64,000 nt of DNA, taken from positions 932,501-996,500 of the forward strand of contig NZ_CP109067.1 of NCBI RefSeq assembly GCF_035917335.1, written 5' to 3'. Positions 48,502 through 56,583 of the stretch are shown in pieces. The translations under genes and the position numbers were made by a program. Every line of letters starts with the position of its first letter. Within the stretch, counting starts at the first letter, position 1. This DNA comes from Micromonospora sp. NBC_01813. Lineage in GTDB: Bacteria > Actinomycetota > Actinomycetes > Mycobacteriales > Micromonosporaceae. Below the pieces are notes generated by a model that ran no database searches, was not told where the DNA came from, and saw nothing but the letters and a program-made list of their open reading frames with translations.

Positions 48502-48544
48502 CGTGCGCCAGCGGGGCCAGCCACGTCAGCCGTGGCGCTGGGCA
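48483..48544. terminator. 23-bp perfect-stem hairpin between convergent operons
   Basis: Positions 48483-48505 and 48522-48544 are perfect reverse complements (arm core GCCCAGCGCCACGGCTGACG), with a 16-nt loop. It contains the SDR stop and ends 12 bp before the stop of the convergent php-like gene, so it can end transcription from both sides. No U-run. Confidence 0.72.
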
Positions 48545-48556
48545 GATGTCGACCGG

Positions 48557-49495
48557 TCAGCTCGCCGGCGCGACGGTGAGCAGCTCACGCGGATTGTCGA
48601 CCAGCAGTTGCCGTAGCTGCGCTTCGGCCAGCCCGCGCTCGCGCAGCCGGGGCACCACACTGCCCAGCACGTAGCGGTATCCGTTGCCGCCGAACAGGCT
48701 GAGCATCTCCCGCTTGCACACGTCCTGGGAGAGCACGATCCGCTGGTGGCCTTCACCGATCAGCGTCACGATCGCGTTGATGATCCGCTCGGTGTACGCC
48801 TCCGGGAACGCGCCGAGATTGTCGAAGGACAACCAGGCGCCCCGGCCCAGCGCCGTGCGGTAGAACGGCATCGACGGATGGCTGTCCGCGTGGCCGATGA
48901 CCACCCGGTCGGCAGCGACGCCTTCCTCCTCGAACAGGTCCAGCGCCCGTAGACCGACGTCGCTGCCGACGGAGTGGGTGGCGATGGCCAGCCCGGTCCG
49001 CCGCGCGGCGCGGGCGGCCGCACGGTGGCAGCGTTCTTCCTGGGCCGAGATCCACGACTTGTCCGCGCCGATCTCGCCGATGATCCCCGGCCGGACCCCG
49101 GTGTCGCCGACTCCGTGGCGGATCTCGCCGATCAGTTGCTCGGCCAGCTCGTCGACGGTGCGGCGGTCGATCTCGTCCGTGGCCGGGTAGTAGGGCTGGC
49201 GGTACCAGCCGCAGCCCATCACGACGTGCAGGCCGGTGCGACGGGCCAGTGCGGCCAGGCGCTGCGGAGACCGACCGATGCCAGGCACGGTCAGCTCGAC
49301 CAGGCCGCGGCCGCCCTGCCCGATGTAGTGGGCGAGCTCGTCGTCGAGCAGTTCGTCGTCGTCGGGCAGGCCGGCGACGTCGAACCGGCCGGTGATCTCC
49401 CACAGCCGGATGTAGAGATGTTCGTGCATGAGGGTGGTCCCGAGTTCGCCCGGGTCGATCTCGCCCAGCACGGTGACGATCCGTCGCGCGCTCAT
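48557..49495 (-). CDS. Phosphotriesterase-family metal-dependent hydrolase
   Basis: A 312-residue TIM-barrel hydrolase. LMHEHLYIR gives His24 and His26, IIGEIGADKSW the mid-barrel acidic/Lys region, ATHSVGSD and VIGHADSHPSM further His ligands, and VLSQDVCKREML the final Asp. Members include lactonases, phosphotriesterases and N-acyl-amino-acid hydrolases, so lactone or amide hydrolysis is plausible. Its ATG overlaps the stop of the upstream aminotransferase by 4 bp. Confidence 0.86.
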   Translation of the reverse strand: MSARRIVTVLGEIDPGELGTTLMHEHLYIRLWEITGRFDVAGLPDDDELLDDELAHYIGQGGRGLVELTVPGIGRSPQRLAALARRTGLHVVMGCGWYRQPYYPATDEIDRRTVDELAEQLIGEIRHGVGDTGVRPGIIGEIGADKSWISAQEERCHRAAARAARRTGLAIATHSVGSDVGLRALDLFEEEGVAADRVVIGHADSHPSMPFYRTALGRGAWLSFDNLGAFPEAYTERIINAIVTLIGEGHQRIVLSQDVCKREMLSLFGGNGYRYVLGSVVPRLRERGLAEAQLRQLLVDNPRELLTVAPAS

Positions 49496-50826
49496 CCGAC
49501 CGGCACCTCCAGCCCGGCCAGTGCGGCCGCCGGCTCCCGCAGCGCGTCATGGATCGCCGACACCGCCTCGTCGATCTCGGCCTCGTCGAAGACGGTGGGC
49601 AGCGCGAACACGCCCCAGCCGCAGACCCCGCGGTTGAGTAGGGCGAGCCGCATGGTGGCGTTCACCTCGTCCCACAGCGCCGGCGTCCGGTCCGTGACCG
49701 CCACACTGACCAGGGATCCCACCTGTCGTACGCCCAGCGGCAGCGCCAGGTCGGTGAACGCGGCGCGCAGCGCGGCGGCGAAGCGTTCGCCGAGCTGTTC
49801 CAGCCGTGCGTAGGCGTCCGCGTCGAGTAGCCGTAGGGTGGCCAGCCCGGCGGCGGCGGTCACCGGATTGCCGTTGAACGTGCCGGCGTGCGCGACCCGG
49901 GGCCCGCCGGCCGGGTCGGTCACCGCCATCACGTCGGCCCGTCCGCCGTACGCGCCGACCGGCAGACCGCCGCCGATCACCTTGCCGTACGCGGTGAGGT
50001 CGGGGGTGACGCCGTAGCGCTGTTGTGCTCCGCCGAGTGCCACCCGGAAGGCGATCACCTCGTCGAACAGCAACAGCACGTCGCGTTGCGTGGTGGCGGC
50101 CCGGAGCCCTTCCAGGAAGCCGGGCTCCGGCGGGATCCAGGTGGCGACGGACGCCATCGGGGTGACGATGACCGCGGCCAGCCGGTCGGCGTACCGTTCG
50201 ATCAGGGCGGTGACGCCGGCGGTGTCGTTGAACCGGCCGATGATCACGTTGTCCCCGAGGTTCGCCGGCACGCCACCGGTGTACGGCACCGCCTGGGCCG
50301 ACCCCGGCGTGGCCGCGTTGAGCTCCATGCCGTCGAAGGTGCCGTGGTAGGCCCCGTCCATCTTCAGCACGAGGTCCCGACCGGTGAACGCACGGGCCGT
50401 CTTGACCATCATCATGGTCGCCTCGGTGCCGGAGTTGGTGAACCGAAGCCGCTGCAGTGATGCCACCCGGGAGCACATCTGTTCGGCGAGGGCGATCTGG
50501 GCAGCGTTCGGGGCGAGGACGGCGGTGGAACGACCGGCCTGATCCCGGATCGCCTCGGTCACCGCCGGATGTACGTGTCCGTGGATGAGTGACGTCGCGT
50601 TGAAAATCAGGTCGAGCAGCTCGTTGCCATCGGCGTCCTGTAGCCGGGTTCCCGTCGCCTTCTCGACGTATGCGGGATACGGATGCATTGCCAGCGAGTA
50701 GCGGGTGTCGCCGCCGGGGAGGACCTGGCTGGCACGCTGGAAAAGGGCTGCCGAAGCCGGCGTACGCTGTTCAAATAGTGATCGCTCAGCGGCTATCCAC
50801 TGCGCGATACGAGCCCTGGCTTCCAT
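49492..50826 (-). CDS. Glutamate-1-semialdehyde-aminotransferase-like class III enzyme
   Basis: About 444 residues. LPGGDTRYSLAMHPYP, RFTNSGTEATMMMVKTARAF, KMDGAYHGTFDGME, LLLFDEVIAFRVALGG (PLP Asp) and AYGKVIGGGLPVGAYGG (Schiff-base Lys) place it next to HemL but outside haem synthesis, given the context. ATG 50826 has GGGAGG 10 nt upstream; an ATG at 50862 lies within the inverted repeat and has no site. It is first of a two-gene operon with the php-like hydrolase, divergent from the D-threonine-aldolase-like gene. Confidence 0.9.
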   Translation of the reverse strand: MEARARIAQWIAAERSLFEQRTPASAALFQRASQVLPGGDTRYSLAMHPYPAYVEKATGTRLQDADGNELLDLIFNATSLIHGHVHPAVTEAIRDQAGRSTAVLAPNAAQIALAEQMCSRVASLQRLRFTNSGTEATMMMVKTARAFTGRDLVLKMDGAYHGTFDGMELNAATPGSAQAVPYTGGVPANLGDNVIIGRFNDTAGVTALIERYADRLAAVIVTPMASVATWIPPEPGFLEGLRAATTQRDVLLLFDEVIAFRVALGGAQQRYGVTPDLTAYGKVIGGGLPVGAYGGRADVMAVTDPAGGPRVAHAGTFNGNPVTAAAGLATLRLLDADAYARLEQLGERFAAALRAAFTDLALPLGVRQVGSLVSVAVTDRTPALWDEVNATMRLALLNRGVCGWGVFALPTVFDEAEIDEAVSAIHDALREPAAALAGLEVPVG

Positions 50827-50852
50827 CCGTTGACAGCCTCCCGCCTCAGCCT

Positions 50853-50876
50853 TACTGTGCATTCGTAGTCACAGTA
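50853..50876. promoter_or_regulatory. Inverted repeat TACTGTG-N10-CACAGTA in a divergent promoter
   Basis: A perfect 7-bp dyad (TACTGTG at 50853, CACAGTA at 50870) with a 10-bp spacer. It sits in the 58-bp gap between the divergent aminotransferase and DTA-like genes, so one regulator could control both. No obvious matching regulator gene flanks it. Confidence 0.65.
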
Positions 50877-50884
50877 GGGCCTGG

Positions 50885-52066
50885 ATGACCGTCGGACAAG
50901 ACGCCGAACCGACCGACGAGGGGAACCCGACCAGCGTGAGTGTCGCCACCACCGCCAGCACCCTGCCGCGCCGGCTGGTCGAGCTGGACACCCCGGCGCC
51001 AGTCGTCGAGCTACCCCGGCTGAACGCCAACCTGGCCCGGGCCGCGACGATCGCGGACGCCGCCGGGCTCAGCCTCCGACCGCACACGAAGACCCACAAG
51101 TCGGTGGCGATCGCCCGCCGGCAGTTGGCCGCAGGGGCGGCCGGACTGACTGTCTCCAAGCTCGACGAACTGGCCGCGCTGCGGGCCGCCGACGCGCCGA
51201 GCTACCTGTTGGCGTACCCCGTGGTGACCAGGGCCAAGGCGACCCGCCTGGTCGACCTGCTCCAGTCGATCCCGGCGGACCTGCAGGTCGGCGTGGACAA
51301 CCCGGCCGGTGCGGCCGCGCTGAGCGACGCGGCCCAGTACGCCGGCGCCACGATCGACGTGCTGATCGAGATCGACAGTGGGCTCGGTCGCTGCGGTGTG
51401 CCGCCTGCCGCCGCCGCCGACCTGGCCGCCGCGTTGCTCCGCAGACCCGGCCTACGGTTGTCCGGCGTGTTCACCCACGCCGGCCATGCCTACCGGGCCC
51501 GCGACGGCGCGGAGCTGTCCCGGATCGCCCAGCAGGAGGCCGACGCCGTCCGGTACGCGGCCGGCCAACTGCGTGCCATGGGGGTGGCCTGCCCGGTGGT
51601 CAGCGTCGGATCGACCCCGACGTTCCTCACCCCCGTCGATCGCACCGGGATCACCGAGGCCAGGCCCGGCAACTACGCGTTGCTCGACCGCACCCAGGTC
51701 GCACTCGGCGTCGCCAACCTGGACCAGTGCGCCTTCTCCGTGATCTGCACTGTGGTCAGCACCGGACCGGGGCGTGCCGTCGTCGACGGTGGCTCCAAGG
51801 TGTTCGGCCTGGACCAGGGGGCACACGGCGTGAGCCTGCTCGACGGCTACGGGGAGGACCCGGAACGGGGCGCGATGTTGTCCTGGCTGTCCGAGGAACA
51901 CGGCGTCGTCGCCGACCCCGCCGGGCGGTTCGAGGTCGGCGATCGCCTGCGGTTCGTCCCCAACCACGCCTGCGCCACGGCAAACCTCGCCGGCCATCTG
52001 TACCTGGTGGACGGTGAGACGGTCGTCGACGACGTGCCAGTAGACGCTCCGGGCGGCGGCCGGTGA
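50885..52066 (+). CDS. D-threonine-aldolase/D-serine-dehydratase-like PLP enzyme
   Basis: A 393-residue alanine-racemase-fold PLP enzyme. LRPHTKTHKSVAIARRQ holds the Schiff-base lysine (Lys69), VLIEIDSGLGRCGV and GVFTHAGHAY continue the barrel, and PNHACATANL near residue 355 is the C-terminal metal-ligand motif of the D-threonine aldolase/DSD1 family. It would cleave or dehydrate a D-3-hydroxyamino acid. The start is uncertain: ATG 50885 or GTG 50936. Next gene starts inside its stop (GTGA). Confidence 0.87.
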   Translation: MTVGQDAEPTDEGNPTSVSVATTASTLPRRLVELDTPAPVVELPRLNANLARAATIADAAGLSLRPHTKTHKSVAIARRQLAAGAAGLTVSKLDELAALRAADAPSYLLAYPVVTRAKATRLVDLLQSIPADLQVGVDNPAGAAALSDAAQYAGATIDVLIEIDSGLGRCGVPPAAAADLAAALLRRPGLRLSGVFTHAGHAYRARDGAELSRIAQQEADAVRYAAGQLRAMGVACPVVSVGSTPTFLTPVDRTGITEARPGNYALLDRTQVALGVANLDQCAFSVICTVVSTGPGRAVVDGGSKVFGLDQGAHGVSLLDGYGEDPERGAMLSWLSEEHGVVADPAGRFEVGDRLRFVPNHACATANLAGHLYLVDGETVVDDVPVDAPGGGR

Positions 52067-53664
52067 ACCCGTACGCCGCACCGATGCCCGACGAACTGCT
52101 GCTGCGCGGCGGCACCGTCGTCGACGGGAGCGGCGCACCGCCGATACGGGCCGATGTCCTGATCGCCGCCGGACGGGTCGTCACGATCGATACCCGGTGC
52201 AGGAGCACTCGCCCCCGCACCGGCGTCGAGCTCGACTGTCACGGCCTCCATGTACTACCGGGTTTCGTCGACGCGCATTCGCATGCCGACTTCACCCTGC
52301 CGACCGCGCCGCACGCGGGTGGCCTGCTTCGCCAAGGGGTGACCACGGTCGTCACCGGCAACTGCGGGTTCTCCCCATTCCCGGTGAGCCAGGCAGGCGA
52401 CCCGCTGCCTACCGGCAGGTTCCTCAACCCCGACCTGACCGGCGGATGGCCTGACCTGACCGGCTATGCCGCCGGGCTGGCCGCCGCCGGGATCCGGGTC
52501 AACGTCGCTCCGCTGGTCGGCCACGGGTCGGTGCGCGCCGTCGCCACCGGCGCACACGACGCCGCCGATCCCCGGCACGCTGGTCTGATCCGTCGCGAGA
52601 TCGGCCGCGCCCTGAACCAGGGGGCGTTCGGGGTGAGTCTCGGCCTTGCATACCCCGACGGCCGCGACGCCGACCCCGCCGAACTCGTCGACATCGCGGC
52701 GCTGACCGCCGCCGCCGGCGGCGTGCTCGCCGTGCACCTACGCGACGAACGCGCCGGCTGCGTCGACGCCGTCGACGAGATCGTCGAACTCGCCCGCCGG
52801 ACCGCGGTGGCCACCCAGATCTCCCACCTCAAGGCGATGGGGCGGGCGAACTGGGGCTCGACCCGGACCACTCTGGCCCAGGTCGACCAGGCCCGTGCCG
52901 CCGGTCTGGACGTGACCGTCGACATGTATCCGTACACCTGCGGGGCGACGACGCTCACCGCGGCGCTGCCGGATTGGGCCGACAGCGGCGGACCCGCAGC
53001 GGTACGCCGGCTCGTCGTCGAACCGACCGCGCGGGCCCGTCTGCTGCGGGAGTTGGCCGCTGGCGCCGGCTACATCGGTCTCGACGAGGTCGTGGTGTCA
53101 CACGCTTCATCCCGGTGGCGACCGGTGATCGGTCGCCACTTGGCGGCAGCAGCCGCCGATCTCGACACCACCCCGCAGGCGCTGCTGCTCGACATCCTCG
53201 CCGACGACGCCGACCAGGCCACCATGCTGGTCGACGCGATGGCGGCCGACGATGTCGACCGGGTGCTGGCCCATCCTGCGGCCATCGTCGGCTCCGATGG
53301 CTGGGTCATCGAGCCGACCCCGGGCGCGCACCCACGCAACTTCGCCACCTTCGTCCGCACCCTGCTGGCCGCCGGCCGACATCCCGGTCGGCTCGCCGAC
53401 GCGGTACGCCGACAGAGCGCGGCGGTCGCCGATCGGTTCCAGCTACCGGGTCGCGGCCGGGTGACCGAAGGTGCCTGGGCCGACCTCGTCGTCGTCGACG
53501 TCGACGCCCTGCGCGACGACGGCGCGGCCACCGGGACACCACCAGCTGGCATCCGACAGGTCTTCGTCAACGGCGTCGCCAGTTACGGCGAACTCCTCGC
53601 CACCGCATCACGACCCGCCGGGCGCGTGCTGCGCCGGGAACCCAGCCGCAGGAGGCCAAGATGA
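52063..53664 (+). CDS. N-acyl-D-amino-acid deacylase-like amidohydrolase
   Basis: A 533-residue amidohydrolase of the D-aminoacylase type. PGFVDAHSHADF has the HxH pair, VVTGNCGFSPFP the conserved Cys, ATQISHLKAMG a further His and Lys, and VGSDGWVIEPTPGAHPRNF the C-terminal catalytic Asp with the family sequence. It would release D-amino acids from N-acyl forms, fitting the D-threonine-aldolase-like gene before it. Overlaps at both ends (GTGA upstream, ATGA downstream). Confidence 0.9.
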   Translation: MNPYAAPMPDELLLRGGTVVDGSGAPPIRADVLIAAGRVVTIDTRCRSTRPRTGVELDCHGLHVLPGFVDAHSHADFTLPTAPHAGGLLRQGVTTVVTGNCGFSPFPVSQAGDPLPTGRFLNPDLTGGWPDLTGYAAGLAAAGIRVNVAPLVGHGSVRAVATGAHDAADPRHAGLIRREIGRALNQGAFGVSLGLAYPDGRDADPAELVDIAALTAAAGGVLAVHLRDERAGCVDAVDEIVELARRTAVATQISHLKAMGRANWGSTRTTLAQVDQARAAGLDVTVDMYPYTCGATTLTAALPDWADSGGPAAVRRLVVEPTARARLLRELAAGAGYIGLDEVVVSHASSRWRPVIGRHLAAAAADLDTTPQALLLDILADDADQATMLVDAMAADDVDRVLAHPAAIVGSDGWVIEPTPGAHPRNFATFVRTLLAAGRHPGRLADAVRRQSAAVADRFQLPGRGRVTEGAWADLVVVDVDALRDDGAATGTPPAGIRQVFVNGVASYGELLATASRPAGRVLRREPSRRRPR

Positions 53665-55061
53665 CCATCCACGAACTCTCCAGCCCGGTCACCGGCGATG
53701 CGATCGGTGGCTGGCGGGAGAGTGGGGCCGCCGGCGTCGCTGCCGCCGTCACCGTCGCTGCCGCCGCCCTGCCCCGGCTCGCCGAACTGTCCCGCTGGCA
53801 GCGCTGCGACCTGCTGCTCGCCACCGCGCGGGCGCTCGCCGCCCGACGCGACGAGGTGGTGGCCGACCTGCTCGTCGAGCATGGCAAGGTACGCGCCGAG
53901 GCGGAAGCCGAACTGGACACCGCGATCCATGCGCTGGAGACGACCGCCGAGTACGCCCGTCGTCTCGACGGCAGCATGCCCGCGATGTCGGATCCCGCCA
54001 AGCGGGTGCTGGTCGACCGGATCCCGCTCGGCGTTGTCGGAGTCATCACCCCGTGGAACTTTCCGATCAACATCCCGTTGGAGTACCTGGCCCCAGCGCT
54101 GGCGATGGGCAACAGCGTGGTGTGGAAGGGCGCCGAGAGCACCCCGCGCAGCAGCGCACACATCGCCGCCGTGCTCGCCGAGGCCGGCTGGCCGGAGGGT
54201 TGCGTCGTCGCGGTCGAAGGCGGCCCCGAGACCGGTGCCGCGCTCGCCGCCCACCAAGGGCTGGCCGCGGTCGGCTTCACCGGCAGCACCGTCGTCGGCC
54301 ATCAGATCGCCCGGATCGGCGGGATGCGCAAACTCCTGCTCGAACTCGGCGGCAACGGCCCGACCGTGGTGTTCGCCGACGCCGATCCGCAGCAGGTGGC
54401 CGAGGCGGTCGTCACCGCCGCCACCTTCTGCTCCGGGCAGAGCTGTGCGGCGACCGAACGGGTGCTGGTCCAGCAGAGCCACTACCCGCAGGTCCTGGAC
54501 GCGATCGTCGCGGTCGCCGCCGGGCGGACCGTCGGCGCACCCGACGACCCCACTGCGGCTTTCGGCCCGTTGCACCTCGCACAGACCGCCCGAACGATGC
54601 GCGACCATCTTGCCGACGCCACCGCCAGGGGTGCCCGGCTGGCCATCGGCGGTGCGCCGCTGGCGGACGCCCCGACCGACCGGTACTGGCCGCTGAGCGT
54701 GCTGGACCGGGTCGACGCGGCGTCGCTGGTGTTCACCGAGGAGACGTTCGGTCCGATCGTGCCGCTGACCCCGTTCCGCGACGAGTCGGAGCTTGGCGAT
54801 CTGATCGACGCGGGCGGCTACGGGCTCAACGGCGCGGTCTTCACCGCCGATCTGGACCGGGCGTTCCGGGTGGCCCAGGCACTGCCGTGCGGCAGTGTCG
54901 TGATCAACGACCATTCCAATGTATGGGAGACCCACCTGCCGTTCGGCGGTCATCCTGGGCGCGGCAGCGGCATCGGCCGGGTCGGCGCGCCCTACGCCCT
55001 GCAGGAACTCTCCACCCTGCGCAGCACGATCCTGCACCTCGGCGGAGTTGGCCATGGCTGA
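53661..55061 (+). CDS. Aldehyde dehydrogenase
   Basis: A 466-residue ALDH: PWNFPINIPLEYLAPALAMGN, LELGGNGPT with the Glu base and FCSGQSCAATERV with the catalytic Cys. The form with TFCSGQSC resembles short ALDHs of the vanillin/SSADH-like group. AGGAGG precedes ATG 53661, which overlaps the deacylase stop. A longer upstream frame is antisense-like filler. Its stop overlaps the next gene by 8 bp. Confidence 0.9.
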   Translation: MTIHELSSPVTGDAIGGWRESGAAGVAAAVTVAAAALPRLAELSRWQRCDLLLATARALAARRDEVVADLLVEHGKVRAEAEAELDTAIHALETTAEYARRLDGSMPAMSDPAKRVLVDRIPLGVVGVITPWNFPINIPLEYLAPALAMGNSVVWKGAESTPRSSAHIAAVLAEAGWPEGCVVAVEGGPETGAALAAHQGLAAVGFTGSTVVGHQIARIGGMRKLLLELGGNGPTVVFADADPQQVAEAVVTAATFCSGQSCAATERVLVQQSHYPQVLDAIVAVAAGRTVGAPDDPTAAFGPLHLAQTARTMRDHLADATARGARLAIGGAPLADAPTDRYWPLSVLDRVDAASLVFTEETFGPIVPLTPFRDESELGDLIDAGGYGLNGAVFTADLDRAFRVAQALPCGSVVINDHSNVWETHLPFGGHPGRGSGIGRVGAPYALQELSTLRSTILHLGGVGHG

Positions 55062-56478
55062 TGCGCGGAGCGCCGACGTGGGGGCGCAGGTCGCCGATAC
55101 CGGGCCGTACCCGGCCGACCTTGTGCTGCGGCATGGGCGGGTGATCACGATGGACCCGTACCGACGGATCGTGGTCGATGGCACGATCGTCGTGCACGCC
55201 GGACGGATCAGCTGGGTGGGACCGGACCGACTCCGCCCAGCCACCGCTGCGCCGGAGCGTGACCTAGGCGGCGCCGTGGTGCATCCGGGCCTGGTCGACG
55301 CGCACGTGCACACCGGCACCGAGACGATCCGGGGTCTGGCCCCCAAGGGAGCTGGAGACTGGGACACGGTCGAAGAGGTCGCCTTCCGTGGCAAGACCCC
55401 GGCAGACGAGGAGTTGGCCGCCACGTTGAGTGCGATGGACATGGTGTCCAGCGGTACGACTCTGTTCGCCGACACCGGCGGGTCGGTCCATCTGGACGCC
55501 ACCGTCCGGGGCCTGACGGCCGTCGGCATCCGGGGCATCCCTGGACACATGATCGTCGACATCCCACAGGACGGGGTGCTCGCCGAGGCGGTCACCGACA
55601 CCGAGGCCTGTCTGGACCGGCTGCGGACCCAACTGGACGATCACCCCTGGCAGCCGCACGCGCGGATCCGTGCGGCGGTCACCCTGGTCGGCATGGGGCT
55701 GGACAGTGACGCGCTACTGGTCGCCGCGGCACGGCTGGCCGCAGAGCGGGACGTACCGCTGATCATGCATCAGTCATGGAGTCCCGCAGAGGTCGACGCG
55801 AGCCTTGCCGCCCATGGCGTTCGCCCGGTCATCCACCTGGGCGACCTCGGGATCCTCGGCCCGCGTACCACGCTGGTCCACATGATACAGACCGATCAGT
55901 CCGAGCGGGACCTGGTAGTCGGAAGTGGTACGAGCCTGGTGCACTGCCCGTCGGCGTCACTGCGGCGGGCCAAGGGCGCGATGCGCGAGGGACGGTTCCC
56001 GGAGCTGGTCGCGTCGGGGGCGACCGTGGCGCTCGGCTCCGATGGGCTGTCCGGCCCGCGCGACCTGCCTCGGCAGGCGTACCTGGCGGCGATGGTGTTC
56101 CGCGAACTTCGCGGCGAGCTACCGACACTGAGCGGGGAACAGGTCCTGGAGATGGCCACTCTGCACGGCGCTCGGGCGTTGGGGATGGCCGACGAGGTTG
56201 GCTCTATCGAGGTGGGTAAGCGGGCTGACCTGGTGATCCATGCCACCGATCGGCCTCAGTCCGTGCCGGCGTTCGACGACCCGGTCGACTGGTTGGTGTT
56301 CTATGCCGGCGCGCGCACCGTCGATACCGTCGTCATCGACGGTGACGTCGTCTACGACAAGGGCCGGTTCACCCGGTTCGACCAGGACGGCGTGCTCGCG
56401 GCAGTGGCCGCCCAGGCCCGTACGCATCAGCGGGCCATCGGGCCCGACCGCTACGCCCACTGGCCGCTGCTCCACTGA
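55054..56478 (+). CDS. Amidohydrolase (TrzA/SsnA/guanine-deaminase-like)
   Basis: A 474-residue metal-dependent hydrolase of the chlorohydrolase/cytosine-deaminase group. HPGLVDAHVHTGTE has HxH, LIMHQSWSP the third His, VHCPSASLR a further segment and VALGSDGLSGPR the catalytic Asp. C-terminal KRADLVIH is typical. ATG 55054 with GGAG 6 nt upstream overlaps the ALDH stop. It likely deaminates or dechlorinates-like hydrolyses an amine/amide; the substrate is unknown. Confidence 0.88.
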   Translation: MADARSADVGAQVADTGPYPADLVLRHGRVITMDPYRRIVVDGTIVVHAGRISWVGPDRLRPATAAPERDLGGAVVHPGLVDAHVHTGTETIRGLAPKGAGDWDTVEEVAFRGKTPADEELAATLSAMDMVSSGTTLFADTGGSVHLDATVRGLTAVGIRGIPGHMIVDIPQDGVLAEAVTDTEACLDRLRTQLDDHPWQPHARIRAAVTLVGMGLDSDALLVAAARLAAERDVPLIMHQSWSPAEVDASLAAHGVRPVIHLGDLGILGPRTTLVHMIQTDQSERDLVVGSGTSLVHCPSASLRRAKGAMREGRFPELVASGATVALGSDGLSGPRDLPRQAYLAAMVFRELRGELPTLSGEQVLEMATLHGARALGMADEVGSIEVGKRADLVIHATDRPQSVPAFDDPVDWLVFYAGARTVDTVVIDGDVVYDKGRFTRFDQDGVLAAVAAQARTHQRAIGPDRYAHWPLLH

Positions 56479-56583
56479 CCTGCGGCACCGCGGTGACCCG
56501 CCGCGCGGATGCCGAGATTTCCCGCGTCGCACCAGCCATCTCCGTGGGACCCGTCAACCACGGACCGACATCGGAGCGTCAAG

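Noticed and set aside
49492-50826. HemL of tetrapyrrole synthesis
   Set aside because: No other haem genes; paired with a phosphotriesterase-like hydrolase and divergent from D-amino-acid genes.
52974-53660. N-terminal extension of the ALDH frame
   Set aside because: Arg/Thr-rich shadow of the D-acylase gene; the ALDH has its own AGGAGG and ATG at 53661.
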